Below are positions 28,690 to 38,225 of a DNA stretch of 64,000 nt, in pieces (within the stretch, counting starts at the first letter, position 1; each line of letters starts with the position of its first letter). Location: contig JASPKZ010001598.1 of assembly GCA_030220185.1 (NCBI GenBank), positions 1,942,501 to 2,006,500 on the forward strand, written 5' to 3'. The translations under genes and the position numbers were made by a program. Source of the stretch: Diploptera punctata. Taxonomy: Eukaryota; Arthropoda; Insecta; Blattodea; Blaberidae. The notes beneath the pieces were generated by a model that saw nothing but the letters and a program-made list of their open reading frames with translations, had not been told where the DNA came from and ran no database searches.

Positions 28690-28930
28690 TGATGGATAAA
28701 TCATATTTGAAGAGAAAAATTATATGCTCAGACTGGGACTCGAACCCAAGACCTTTTGTTTTCTACGCCAATGCTCTATCGACTGAGCCATCTGGGTGAG
28801 TTCCAATCTAAATGCAAATTTTTCTCTTATAAACGCTGTTAATTCCCATGCACCAAATGCTGTGAAACCTTTGCTTCTATCTTGCAAATGGCAGCTTCTT
28901 TATTAAGAACACAAGATTTCTTCTTCCTTA
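28690..28930 (-). repeat. SINE1-like tRNA-related repeat, variant
   Basis: The tRNA-like part (28728-28800, minus) has GATGGCTCAGTCGATAGAGC and GGGTTCGAGTCCCAG. The leader continues to about 28920. Flanking GAAGAGAAAAATT and AAATTTTTCTCTT are mirror images. Confidence 0.6.
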
Positions 28931-29250
28931 CATCATTTCCAATTGCAACTACTAAAAAGAGATCTCCAGGCATATCCGTCCTCACGTTTTCAGTTGTATA
29001 TACCTCTGTCCATGTTTGTCCTCATCTTCAGTATCTTCCATAATATGGTCTAGCCATCTGGTTCTGCATCTTTAAACAGGTTTATAAAAAGTATAAAAAA
29101 ATATTCCTGGAATATAAAACGATTAGGGAGAAAAAATAGTAAAATACAATGTCTTCTTGATTTAGAAACAACCCAATTGTAGAGTGGAATGAAATTTTGA
29201 TCCTGCTGGGAGGTGGGATTAAAGAGAGAGAAATATGTGACAGGACAAGC
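28931..29250. other. Intron 3 sequence, no gene seen
   Basis: A short stretch near 28960-29060 may be an RTE-tail relic on minus. Not firmly assignable. Confidence 0.3.
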
Positions 29251-29345
29251 AGTTCCTGAGTAGCTCAAATGGTTAGACTGCCAGCGCATAAAGCAGGAAG
29301 TATTGGGTTCAAGTCCCACTTCAGGAAGAATTTTTTTTAGTTGGG
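29250..29345 (+). repeat. tRNA-like SINE head
   Basis: GAGTAGCTCAAATGGTTAGAC (box A) and GGGTTCAAGTCCCACTTC (box B) lie at tRNA spacing. The anticodon-stem region is poorly paired. Confidence 0.5.
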
Positions 29346-29870
29346 TTAACCACTGCTTATAAATAGATTGTCTGTTTATATTAATTTACATATTATGATC
29401 ATAAAGACAGAAATAATTGAATAGATGAAATGTGTAAGGGGTTATGGTCCATGCAAACTCAAAAATAGTAGGAAAAGAGTAAGGTCAAGATGATAGAAGG
29501 ATGAGGTGGATGGAGACGCTAGGGAATTGGGGTTGAGAAACTGGTGGAAGGAAGCAGTGGACTGTGTTAATTGGAGGAAGCTCCATGAGGAGACCAAGAC
29601 TCAGATATGACTTGAGATATGCACTCAAAGAGCACTCGAATAGGGGAAAACCGAGTGCAGAGACATCTAAAAAATGTCGGTCGTTTACGATGAACTACTA
29701 TGAGCAAACTACAATGGTAGCGCTATTCCATAGTAACAGAATACGTAACTAAATAAAACAAATGCAAGGCACACGGCGTGTTCACTCGGGATTATGGGAA
29801 ATTAGCCATTTTGTAAATTAAAAATTTTAACTGCTATCCTTTCGTTCTATGTAGGCGGTACTGTAAAAAT
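29346..29870. other. Intron 3; RTE-tail-like relic, otherwise unassigned
   Basis: AGGATGAGGTGGATGGAGACGC and ATTGGAGGAAGCTCCATGAG (29500-29590) resemble the RW-rich end of RTE ORFs. The rest is unremarkable. Confidence 0.35.
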
Positions 29871-29876
29871 TATATA

Positions 29877-31197
29877 CCGGGTGCGGCAGCATAACTTCCT
29901 TTTTTAAAATGTGCGCCATTTAGTCGGTTGATGTCGTAGCGGAGCGCTAGTGGTCTCGTTCGAGAGGGGGGACTATAAAGTTTTGTCCTGACACAGTTCA
30001 GTCGCCATCATGCGTTGGAACAGTGAGGAGCGTGCATTTGCCATTGAGGCCTACTTTTCGAGCGGATGTTCTGTGATCGCAACCCGGCGCGCCTTTCGGA
30101 ATCGCTTTAAATTAGCCCCGTTGGCCCCTGTCCCGGACCGGAAATCAATTGTTACGTGGGTCACTACGTTCAGACAAACTGCAAGTGCGACAAGACGAAG
30201 AACTGGAGTCCCTCGGCCGATTAGATCACCTGAGAACATTGAGGTAGTGAGAGCTTCAATGTTGCGATCACCACGGCGTTCTGCGCGCAAACATGCGTCT
30301 GCCCTTGGACTTTCCGATCGTTCTGTAAGGAGAATACTTCATAATGATCTTCATTTCCATCCATACAAGATGGCAATTGTGCAGGAACTTTCTGAACGTG
30401 ACTTCAATTCTCGGAGGAACGCGTGTGAGGTTCTTCTGGAAGTCGTTCCTGAGGACGCTATGTTTTTTTTTAGTGATGAAGCCCATTTTCATTTGTGTGG
30501 ATCCGTCAACAAACAAAACATGCGCTACTGGGCTGACACCAATCCTCGACAATTGCATCAAAGGCCTTTGCATTCACCTAAAGTCACAGTGTGGTGTGCA
30601 ATTTCCTCAAGTGGAATTATTGGTCCCTGGTTCTTTGAGGAAAATGAAGTCACAGTGACAGTGAATTCGGACCGGTATGTAAACATGTTACAGGAATTTT
30701 TTTTCCCACGGCTAGATGAGTTGGACTTAGGGGACACTTGGTTCCAACAAGACGGTGCAACGGCACACACTTCAAGAGCATCGATGACTGTTTTGAGGGA
30801 ACACTTCCCAGAGCGCCTTATCTCAATTAGGGGCGATTTGAAGTGGCCGGCCCGCTCTCCCGATTTGACCCCTTGTGATTTTTTTCTATGGGGTTATTTG
30901 AAATCCCGTGTTTATGTGAACCGTCCAAGGACCCTACAAGATTTGAAGACCAACATCCCGGAAGAAATTGCCAACATAACGCCTGCTATGCTGGCAGGAG
31001 TCATGACAAACGCCAGAAATCGGTTTACTCAGTGTATGGAGAATGGGGGACGTCACCTACCTGATTTGATCTTCAAAACTGAGTAAAACAAAACTTTATG
31101 TATGTGCCTATATTATAAAAAACGAATAAAAATTTTCTGATTCATACAATGCATTTTATTAAGTTTTAAAAAAAGGAAGTTATGCTGCCGCACCCTG
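29877..31197 (+). mobile_element. Complete mariner/Tc1-superfamily transposon, DD41D spacing
   Basis: TA at 29875-29876 and 31198-31199 flanks 33-34 bp inverted repeats (CCGGGTGCGGCAGCATAACT at left, one internal substitution and one length difference at right). A single intact transposase ORF lies inside. 1,321 bp. Inserted in intron 3 against the host gene's direction. Confidence 0.9.
30010..31086 (+). CDS. Mariner/Tc1-type transposase, DD41D (rosa-like)
   Basis: 358 residues, no internal stop. The start MRWNSEERAFAIEAYF opens an N-terminal DNA-binding region, with a second helix-turn-helix near residues 85-120 (SALGLSDRSVRRILHNDL). The DDE/D domain has FFFSDEAHF (first Asp), WFQQDGATAH (second Asp) and SPDLTPCDFFLWG, whose last Asp lies 41 residues after the second. 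By that count it fits the DD41D (rosa) group of ITm elements. The protein cuts and pastes the element at TA. An AATAAA follows at 31124. Open frame, paired ends and clean TA sites suggest recent activity. Confidence 0.9.
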   Translation: MRWNSEERAFAIEAYFSSGCSVIATRRAFRNRFKLAPLAPVPDRKSIVTWVTTFRQTASATRRRTGVPRPIRSPENIEVVRASMLRSPRRSARKHASALGLSDRSVRRILHNDLHFHPYKMAIVQELSERDFNSRRNACEVLLEVVPEDAMFFFSDEAHFHLCGSVNKQNMRYWADTNPRQLHQRPLHSPKVTVWCAISSSGIIGPWFFEENEVTVTVNSDRYVNMLQEFFFPRLDELDLGDTWFQQDGATAHTSRASMTVLREHFPERLISIRGDLKWPARSPDLTPCDFFLWGYLKSRVYVNRPRTLQDLKTNIPEEIANITPAMLAGVMTNARNRFTQCMENGGRHLPDLIFKTE

Positions 31198-31199
31198 TA

Positions 31200-31700
31200 T
31201 TATTGAAAATTAAAATCATTACTTAGATTTTATTTTACTCAAATTTGTAAGTAAATTCAAGCTTGTTTACGTTTTTAATGTGAATCTATTTTCAAAGATA
31301 AACCTACTAAAAGTGATAAAATTCTAAGATTTGTTAGGTTAGGAAGAGTGATGTTAGTGTACAGCCATACCTAATAAACATTTGAAAAATGTGACTTTAT
31401 AATGGATTTCAGATGTACGACATGGCTAAGGTTCTTTAATAAATATTGTATAAAATATGTATGTGAGAATAAGAGGGGTAGGTCAATTGTACACATTTAT
31501 TAAAAGAGCTCATAATGCACGCTTTTAAATTTTAATAAACAAAAATAAATTAACATGTTTTATTTATTTCCATTCTTCCCTACTGTTAAAATTTTAAAAA
31601 AATCTTTAAGTCTGACAGGCTGGGTACAAATAATTCCATAATTTAAGATTAATTAATATGTTATTTATTCCTATAAAAGTTCAAATCCATGATTATTCAC
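31200..31700. other. Intron 3 sequence, nothing classified
   Basis: It contains GTTAGGTTAGGAAGAG.. CTAATAAACATTTG (31335-31390), which recurs in diverged form at 44975-45030 and inverted near 45320-45430. AT-rich otherwise. Confidence 0.35.
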
Positions 31701-31776
31701 CAGATGGTGTTATATATTGTTTATTTTTTATTTCACTCACCTCATACGTCATAACTCCTGCATACCCAGGGTTTCA

Positions 31777-32151
31777 TCACATCCTTTGTGACATTCTCAA
31801 TGTTGTGTCACGTTCACAACTGACGTCCGGCTGCCTTCTATCCTGCAGACTGACCTCCGCACCATCTGATGGCTGACCGACAAACTTCCAAATCAGTCCT
31901 CTCTCCTTACAACCGGGTATTTCAAAATTCATAGTTGTATTTTCATTCTTGCATATGTAAATTTTTTCCCAAATTGTGAGTTCCTTCGGTTTTTCCAATT
32001 GTTTAAGTAATTTTGTTTTGGTTTCTATTCTATGTTTTTCTGACCAGGCGTGTGCAGCTATTGCAGATTTTTCAGTTTCTCCATTTTTAACATTTCTGAG
32101 GTGCTCCTTTAATCTTGTATTTAGATTCCTTTTTGTTTTTCCTATGTATAT
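31777..32151 (-). CDS. PLE GIY-YIG endonuclease part
   Basis: KIYIGKTKRNLNTRLKEHL, then AIAAHAWSEKHRIE, LTIWEKIYICKNEN and MNFEIPGCKERGLIWKFVGQ. These are the YIG half of GIY-YIG, the conserved Arg/His/Glu neighbourhood and the typical C-terminus. The GIY half (KSGIYQINC) lies upstream of the RTE insertion near 33110, in another frame. Makes nicks for target-primed reverse transcription in intact PLEs; this copy is broken. Confidence 0.75.
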   Translation of the reverse strand: MYIGKTKRNLNTRLKEHLRNVKNGETEKSAIAAHAWSEKHRIETKTKLLKQLEKPKELTIWEKIYICKNENTTMNFEIPGCKERGLIWKFVGQPSDGAEVSLQDRRQPDVSCERDTTLRMSQRM

Positions 32152-32159
32152 CTTTTCAT

Positions 32160-33084
32160 CATCATCATCATCATCAATGGCAGTCATGGATTAGGCCATT
32201 GGCCTGTTCCGCTTCAGGAAAGAAATTGATCCCTCCATCTCTTCTTAGGTCTTCCTGGGTCTCTTTGCCCTGTGGGTCTGTAGTTCAATAGCTGCAGAGG
32301 TAGTCTATTGTTTGGCATTCTCTGAAGGTGTTCATGCCAATTATTTTGATATTTTTGAATGATTTCAGTTATTGCTGGTGTGTTGAGAGCTTTGCGGATA
32401 TCTTCATTACGTATGTGATCATAAAGCGTATAACCCGCTAAAGGTCTTAATAACTTCATTTCTGCAGCTACTATCCTATTTAATTTACCTGTAGTAAGAG
32501 TCCAGGTTTCAGAACCATAAAGTAGAGTTCGAAGAGCCATTGTTTTATAAAATTTTAGAATTGTATCTGGACGTACTTTTCGGAAAAGAATGATTTTTAT
32601 TGTTCCTATAAGTTTTTGGAATTTGACCAATTTTATGTCTATGTCTTTACATGTGTCGTAGGTAAGATTGCAGCCAAGATAAGTAAAGTTATTAACTTGT
32701 TCTATTATATTGTTGTTAATAACAATTTTAGTTCGTATCGGTATTTTCCCTTGAAACGCCATAGTTTTTGTCTTACTCACCGAAATTTGTAAATTATAAT
32801 CTTGGGTTATATTTGACAATCTATGTACTGCTCTTTGTAGGTGATCTTCAGAAGTAGCCAATATTACTTGATCATCTGCATACATTAATGTGCTGAGGGG
32901 TCGACCATCAATCATAAAGTGTGATTGTGATTGGTTTTGCCATAATTTTATGATTTCATTCATATATAAATTAAACAGAAGAGGGGAAAGTGGACAGCCT
33001 TGTTTTACACCTTGGGATATTAGTCTATCTGATTTGCTGATTTGATTATTTATTTTTATTCGAATTCGTGTGTTATGATACATG
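32160..33084 (-). mobile_element. 5'-truncated RTE-like retrotransposon with (GAT)n tail, 8-bp TSD
   Basis: ATGAAAAG (minus) is duplicated at 32152-32159 and 33085-33092. The 3' end is a run of GAT/TGA triplets (32160-32177 as CAT on plus), typical of RTE elements. Inserted in the PLE exactly within its GIY-YIG domain. Confidence 0.85.
32214..33080 (-). CDS. RTE-like reverse transcriptase, 3' half
   Basis: Reading with the element: MYHNTRIRIKINNQISKSD, QGVKQGCPLSPLLFNLYMNE (RT motif 4), MYADDQVILA (catalytic YADD), FTYLGCNLTYD (motif 6-7 region), LRTLLYGSETWTLTTGK (thumb), then NWHEHLQRMPNNRLPLQLLN and GRPKKRWRD. Endonuclease and RT N-terminal half missing through 5' truncation. By chance it is in frame with the upstream PLE RT, giving a continuous 567-codon chimeric reading frame (33917-32214). 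Confidence 0.8.
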   Translation of the reverse strand, partial: YHNTRIRIKINNQISKSDRLISQGVKQGCPLSPLLFNLYMNEIIKLWQNQSQSHFMIDGRPLSTLMYADDQVILATSEDHLQRAVHRLSNITQDYNLQISVSKTKTMAFQGKIPIRTKIVINNNIIEQVNNFTYLGCNLTYDTCKDIDIKLVKFQKLIGTIKIILFRKVRPDTILKFYKTMALRTLLYGSETWTLTTGKLNRIVAAEMKLLRPLAGYTLYDHIRNEDIRKALNTPAITEIIQKYQNNWHEHLQRMPNNRLPLQLLNYRPTGQRDPGRPKKRWRDQFLS

Positions 33085-33092
33085 CTTTTCAT

Positions 33093-33917
33093 AATCTTTA
33101 CAATTAATTTGATAAATTCCCGATTTTTTGCAGTCTTCAATATTTTCACTTTTGTTGGTTTTATTAAATTACCTAAGCTGTAATCATTTTTCGGTGCTAA
33201 TTTAATGTTGAATTTGTTGAAGATTTTTTGAAACTTGTCAAATACTAAAGGATGGTATGTGAACTTCTTGAATTTTTTACCAATATTTTTATCTGTCTGA
33301 AGAGTACTTTCATTAATCATTTTTTGTTCTTTAAATTTATTTATTTTCTTGTGTATCATCTTCTCTTGAAAACCATTATCCTTTGCAATTTTTATGATGT
33401 GTTCTTTCTCTTTATTGTAATTTTCTTTGTTCATGAGGACGTTCACCAGTCTGTGTGTTAAACTATTGAATACTGCCTGTTTGTGTGAAAAATGGTTAAA
33501 TCCAGTAGCTTTTATATAATTGTCAATGTGAGTTTCTTTTCTGTAGATTCCAAATTCTACTTTCTTTTTTTCCTCATTCCTAATCAATTTAAGGTCTAAA
33601 AATGGTATTTCATGATTATTTTCTACTTCCATTGTAAATTTGATTGTTTTATTTTGAATATTTAACAGTTTAATGGCATCTTCTAATTGTTTATGTTTTA
33701 CTATTGCTATGATATCATCTACATATCTTCTCCAAAATTTAAACAACAAAGGGTGTGCTTTGGTTACATGACATTCAAAGTTCCCCATAAACATATTTGC
33801 TAAGAATGGTGATAATGGATTTCCCATTGCAAGTCCTGATTTTTGTCTAAAATATTTTCCTCTAAAGGTGAAGAACATTTGATTTAAGCATAATTTTGTT
33901 ATATAATTATAATTCAC
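33093..33917 (-). CDS. PLE reverse transcriptase fragment
   Basis: FRGKYFRQKSGLAMGNPLSP (RT motif B region), FLANMFMGNFE, KFWRRYVDDIIAIV (catalytic YVDD), IPFLDLKL, FGIYRKETHIDNYI, FNHFSHKQAVFNSL, FNIKLAPKNDYSL. This is the PLE type of RT, related to telomerase RT. The N-terminal third is missing. A frameshift near 33140 separates it from KSGIYQINC, the start of GIY-YIG. Confidence 0.8.
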
Positions 33918-34163
33918 AATTTTACCATCAGACGGTGCTGAATTTCATATTAGTACCAGAAAAAAATTGAAAAAATTGAGATGTCGTTAGTTGTTCTACA
34001 CTAGTGCCGCTTGTGCCATGTACGCGAAACATGTCCACTTTCTTCTCCGGTACTCTGTCAACAATAACAACCACTTCAATCAATTTTGATTCTTTGGAGT
34101 TGCTGTGTCAGATTTTATATTTTAATGCCACAAAACAAGTGTAAAATAAATACATAGTTTTAC

Positions 34164-34422
34164 CTTAGTTGAGTCATCGAGTATTAATCGATCCTCATCG
34201 AAGTCCATGTCAACAGAACCAGAGTTGCCAGCTGCCCGACGTCCAGAACCACTTTCCACTCCTCTCCCATGACCTCTTGGATTAGACTTGGGAGGTCGAC
34301 CTCTTCTACCCCTACCCCTACTTGAACTGGAAGACAAACTTGCATTCTGTCCTCCACTTTTTGCATCTGGTGATCTTGGTGACCTCGGATCTCGAAGATC
34401 CAAATCTTCTGGATACACAACC
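34164..34422 (-). CDS. ZNF839-like gene, exon 3
   Basis: The acceptor TTTTTTTAG and donor ACTAAG|GTAAAA enclose 259 bases, phase 2 in, 0 out. The joined codon is AG+G (Arg), giving ..IIYR then VVYPEDLDLRDPRSPRSPD. It continues with SSSSSRGRGRRGRPPKSNPR (an AT-hook-like RGRP core) and VDMDFDEDRLILDDSTK. Basic and acidic patches fit a chromatin or DNA-binding protein. Confidence 0.85.
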
Positions 34423-34471
34423 CTAAAAAAATTAAAATTAAATCTCATTTAATACAACAGATATGTGATGC

Positions 34472-34950
34472 AAAATTACAAAAATATAATAAAATGAATG
34501 GGGTAATACGAAGACATTTTGGTAAACAGATGAGGACAGAGACAAAACTAAGATTACATAACATCACATCAAAAGCTGCTCTAAAATATGGAAGTGAAAT
34601 TTGGATTTTAAATAAAAGAAACTCTCATAAACTTCAAGTAAGCCAAATGCGCTTCTTACGATCATTGTTAGGAGTTAATAGACTGGATCACCAAAGGAAC
34701 ACTATTATCAGAGGAAAACTTGGAGTAACAAGTTTAAATGAAGATATACAAAGATACCAACAAGAATGGAAAAATCATCTGAGGAGAATGGCAAGAAATA
34801 GACTTCCAAAATTGGCATTCCAATATACCCCAACTGGACACAGGGACCAAGGAAGACCAAAACATCGGTGGAAAGATCAAGACCATCTTCGCTAGGTTTA
34901 CCGTACATGCCACATGGCCTAAAACGAATTTGTTCATGATGATGATGATT
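34472..34950 (+). mobile_element. 5'-truncated RTE-like element, 11-bp TSD
   Basis: ATATGTGATGC is duplicated at 34461-34471 and 34951-34961. The reading frame 34494-34895 gives RTETKLRLHNITSKAALKYG, SEIWILNKRN (thumb), WKNHLRRMARNRLPKLAF and GRPKHRWKD. The 3' end is (ATG)n. Inserted just upstream of exon 3, about 40 bases before its acceptor. Confidence 0.85.
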
Positions 34951-34990
34951 ATATGTGATGCCTGTAAAAATGTAAATAATACTGAGTTTA

Positions 34991-35136
34991 ATAAAACTTT
35001 TTATGATGGAAATTAATACTGTGAGGTAATTAATAATTTTTATAAGTGAGTCAGAAATAATTTTTATCTCACCTCATAAAACTCTGTAATTTTATGAGGT
35101 AAGATGTAAAAAGTTATTTCTGACTCACTTATATAA
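34991..35136 (-). mobile_element. Minimal fold-back PLE-like element, 13-bp TSD
   Basis: AATACTGAGTTTA is duplicated at 34978-34990 and 35137-35149. The arms AAGTGAGTCAGAAATAA..CTCACCTCATAAA and mirror; tail on the left (minus TACCTCACAGTATTAATTTCC). The ribozyme part is absent. Confidence 0.8.
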
Positions 35137-35149
35137 AATACTGAGTTTA

Positions 35150-35500
35150 TCAAACAGATGCAACAAGGACAAATACTAAAAATTCAAGATGAAACAGAAC
35201 TCTACCAACAAATTTTCATAGGCCATTCAGGGATGTGTGAGTTTTCAAATGGCACACTGTGTTCCACACTAGACAGAGAGATAGAATTAATTTTTCTGCC
35301 GAATAATTTTTTTCCCTCCCTCAGTTTACATCCTTTTTTTTTCTATGTTTTTATTTAAAATTTATCACTCACACTGAAGGATATATTAATATTTGAAGGG
35401 AAAAAATTATTTAAATTCATCAGAGAATTTTTTTTTGAAAAATTCACCTTATAAATTTTATGCTTTTCACAATGAATTTAAATGATTATTACCTCAATTT
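35150..35500. other. Intron 2 sequence, nothing recognised
   Basis: Includes a T-rich tract near 35300-35345. No supported gene. Confidence 0.35.
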
Positions 35501-35509
35501 TAAAAATCA

Positions 35510-35850
35510 TTAGGAAGTAACATTATGAGGTTTAATTTAATAATTGAATTTGTATTTTTTTTAACATTCTTACCTCATTTGATTGTTTTATTGGACATTA
35601 TGAAATGCTGGAGGGAAAATTTTCTATAGGATCGTAACAGGCCTTGGCCTAATACTTGGAAGGAAGAAGAAGAAGAAGAAGAAGAAGAAGAAGAAGAAGA
35701 TGTTTCAAGGCTGCGAGTTTGTGCAACGCTGAAGATGGGGCAACAGCCTTGAAACATATGTCCAACAAAACCATCATATGAGGTAAGAATGTTAAAAAAA
35801 TACAAACTCAATTATTACCTCATAATGTTTACTTCCCAACATTAATTTTT
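35510..35850 (-). mobile_element. Family-7 fold-back element with a 110-bp RTE tail inserted in one arm
   Basis: The left tail (TTAGGAAGTAACATTATGAGG), arm ACATTCTTACCTC and mirror GAGGTAAGAATGTT at 35785. The left arm is broken at about 35598 by an RTE 3' fragment (ATAGGATCGTAACAGGCC, TACTTGGAAGG) ending in (GAA)n at 35667-35700. A further family tail (CCTCATAATGTTTACTTCCC) follows at 35818, so this copy may itself sit in an older element. Confidence 0.7.
35729..35762 (+). ncRNA. Hammerhead ribozyme core (family 7)
   Basis: CTGAAGA, stem II GGGGC-AACA-GCCTT, GAAAC, loop ATAT, GTC. Core fully consensus. Antisense to the host gene. Confidence 0.6.
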
Positions 35851-36039
35851 CTCTTCAAATATTATGTTCTTTTGTCTTTTTTTCTTCATATAGTTGTGTG
35901 TCCCTATTCCGGGAGTCGAGTTTTGGACAAAGGCCTCCATTTATCTCAGTCATTCCATATCTCTTCTTCCATCATTTCCATCCATTCAACTCTTTTTTTT
36001 CTCGACAGTCTTCTTAATTTATTATTTCCATCTTTATCT

Positions 36040-36500
36040 TGGCCAATCTCTTGCACTTGTCTCTAGTGCTAAGATTCACAGGTTCAAACCTGGTCAAAGG
36101 ATTTTTAAGGGTGTACAAATCTTTTGAGTATGATTCCTTTGGAAGTGGGTTTTGTGTCATATTTACAGCAAATAAAAGAACCTCATGTCCTGTGCCATAA
36201 CCGAGCGATTTAAGGCATGATTCTTTGGTGAAGAACTATGACACTTGTGCTGGGTTCAATTCTCATGAAAATTGGGTACCTGTAATAAGTAGCAGCTCCA
36301 GTTGAGAAAAACAGCTTAACGACTGGGGGGCCTGGCATGATGGCCATTTGTCACCCCAATACTGGGTACATAATCACTTCTGTGATTAATATATGTGGAT
36401 GTGAAGCCAGCAGCTGGTTGGTAAGCCAAAGGTTTTGTAGACTTGTCGTCCTATGGACTTCTTTTATTAAAAGAACCTCAAACCTGAAATAAGAGGCCTT
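36040..36500 (+). repeat. Two tRNA-like repeat fragments (intron 2)
   Basis: At 36068-36110, GTGCTAAGATTCACAGGTTCAAACC; at 36190-36270, ACCGAGCGATTTAAGGCATG with GGGTTCAATTCTCATG. Both have box-A/B-like pairs but are diverged. No coding sequence. Confidence 0.4.
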
Positions 36501-36544
36501 TGAGAATAAAAATTGAGCCCTTTCTCACCCAGATTTGAATTAAG

Positions 36545-36720
36545 ACATCAGTGACCTGAGTTATTAAAGAGCACTAACTAACTCTGACACTATCGGACCC
36601 ATTGGTTCATGGCTGCATGGACATAAGCTCTCCATACATCCCTATCCTGAGCCAATGTTTTCCAATCATCCCCTGTATAATCTACTTCCCTCAAACCATA
36701 GCCTTTGGCATGGATTCCCT
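36545..36720 (-). pseudogene. RTE-like ORF tail, mirror relative of 2480-2715
   Basis: On minus: AAGGCTATGGTTTGAGGGAAG and ATTGGAAAACATTGGCTCAGG, matching the YDLREVDY..NWKTLAQDRD coding at 2600-2680 with few changes. Confidence 0.55.
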
Positions 36721-36982
36721 GAACTAGTGCCCGCCCGGAGAATCAAGTGCAGAACTATTTTACATCTGGAAAATTTTACCTGAGTGGAACCTATGTCCGT
36801 GTTTCTTGGTGTTGTATTTTTACAGTGAAAGATTGTCATTCTTTTGACCAAGGTACTTTTTTTCATCTGGCTTATCACCTTCGACCTGTCTGGTATGGGT
36901 AACCCTTTTGGCACAATGCTAAAGCCAGCATAGCTCTCAAGATCATTTAAGCATGCAAGCTACTCTACCACAATAAGGTAAA

Positions 36983-37409
36983 AATAATTATTAATGAGTT
37001 GGATATTTAACTTACCGTATCTCATATTTCTTGATTTTTATGCAGACTTAGGTTTCGTCGCTTTTGTGCGACATTGGCGATGCTTCCAACTGCTGTTTTG
37101 CAGTTGTCCATCTGTAAGTTGATTTCTGCTGGCTGACCAATGAACTTCCAATTTTTTTTTTCTTTTGAAATGCCGGAGAAAAAGAAAACAAATTTCATTT
37201 GGAAGTTCATCGGTCAGCCAGCAGAGGGTGCAGAAATCAACTTACAGGATGGACAACTGCAAAATGACAGTTGGAAGCATCGACAATGTTGTGCAAAAGC
37301 GACAAAACCTAGGTTTGCATTAAAAATCAAAATATGAGGCGAGTCAAAATATTCAACTCATTAATAATTAAAAGCAACCTCATAGTGTTATTTCCTACAC
37401 ATATTAAAA
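36983..37409 (+). mobile_element. Family-12 fold-back PLE-like element, 8-bp TSD
   Basis: AAGGTAAA lies at 36975-36982 and 37410-37417. The arms TTAATGAGTTGGATATTTAAC and mirror; endonuclease C-terminal codons (KTNFIWKFIGQPAEGAEINL) appear on both strands around 37080-37250. Tail AACCTCATAGTGTTATTTCC. The ribozyme-like region (minus, 37045-37085) has GTCGC..GCGAC, GAAAC, loop CTAA, GTC but no CTGANGA. Confidence 0.7.
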
Positions 37410-37439
37410 AAGGTAAAGACACTATGGAGGGGTTATTAA

Positions 37440-38046
37440 AGAGCATTGTTATATAAAACATTAAGGCTCGAATCTATGAACGCATTAGACTGTAAAAGTC
37501 GTACTCTGATGAGAAAGTTGCATCCAAATACGTTTTTGCATACTCAAAAATCTGTTCATGCGATAATAATTGTTGAAATTCCTAAGCTACCTGGCGAGGT
37601 GACTTAGCAGAGAAACGAATTGTGAGCAACCCAATGGGAACCGATGTAGTTTGAAACCTTGCCGCGTACCTTGCTGCTTCATCCAACATGTCGGACCTTG
37701 AAGACTTCGATCATGTTTTCGGTATATGCGGAGAAGAGGAATTGGATAGAGTCTACCAAAGAATTCAACTGGAAGAACAGGAGAATCGGCGTAATATTGC
37801 ATGATGCAGACGTCGTCGTATACGGTATTATTTGCAAGATGCAAGCATAAATGCGTTCCTCTAGCAGACGAAAATAACAGAAGTGGTTTTATCGCTGAGA
37901 ATTCTGGGTAATTTCTTGCCAATATTACAAAAACGACGACTTTCAAGCATGACCAGTTAGTGGGTAGCTAATTCGATCTTTGCACTTGCTCACAGTGAGT
38001 CAGCTCACCAGTGATTGGAAGTAATTTGAGTAGAGACTAATGTATT
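37440..38046 (-). repeat. Repeat unit R-63 with a short conserved frame, copy 1
   Basis: About 600 bp from ATCTATGAACGCATTAGAC to ACTAATGTATTTGCATGC. On plus it includes ATGTCGGACCTTGAAGACTT, the start of a frame MSDLEDFDHVFG(I)..EEELDRVYQRIQLEEQEN that here hits a stop at TGA 37802. Two further copies lie at 57537-58095 (inverted) and 58395-58945. The class is unclear; the peptide could be the N-terminus of a Harbinger-type nuclease. Confidence 0.55.
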
Positions 38047-38096
38047 TGCATGCGGCCATAAGACTAAGATCTATCACTGAAGAAACTAACACTCAC

Positions 38097-38225
38097 CTGT
38101 ATATAATGCGAGTGTTGGTTTCTGCATCGTACACAACATTTTTAGTTCTCGGAGCAGATTCCAGATGTTGCTGCTGAAGAACAGTTGCTATCTGCCGCAG
38201 CTGTTCTTGTGAGAGAGACTGAACA
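38097..38225 (-). CDS. ZNF839-like gene, exon 2
   Basis: The acceptor TCTAATTTCAG and donor TACAG|GTGAGT enclose 129 bases (phase 2 in and out). Joined to exon 1 it reads NPIQLVQHGQTFHSVQSLSQ then EQLRQIATVLQQQH and NVVYDAETNTRIIYR. The NPIxLVQxG..F..xQxLSxEQLxQIAxVLQQ pattern is the conserved DUF4764/ZNF839 block as I remember it. Probably helical. Confidence 0.85.

Larger units (their letters stand above)
31711..33928 (-). mobile_element. Family-8 PLE, 5'-truncated, interrupted by an RTE fragment
   Basis: Sense strand minus: RT core and thumb (33917 to 33093), an inserted RTE 3' end (33084-32160), the GIY-YIG domain (32151-31850), then the ribozyme-like arm ending TTTCACTCACC at 31733. CAGATGGTG at 31702-31710 and CAGACGGTG at 33929-33937 are a possible 9-bp TSD with one mismatch. 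No inverted 5' arm is present and the usual tail is missing. Confidence 0.7.

Noticed and set aside
30051..30770. Minus and alternative-frame ORFs across the transposase
   Set aside because: Shadow frames of the 358-residue DD41D transposase.
31338..31360. Telomeric TTAGG repeats
   Set aside because: Only two TTAGG units in a row; the same short motif recurs inside a diverged dispersed repeat at 44975, so it is not a telomeric tract.
35575..35811. Frame with a long poly-Ser run
   Set aside because: Produced by the (GAA)n tail of an inserted RTE fragment inside a fold-back element.
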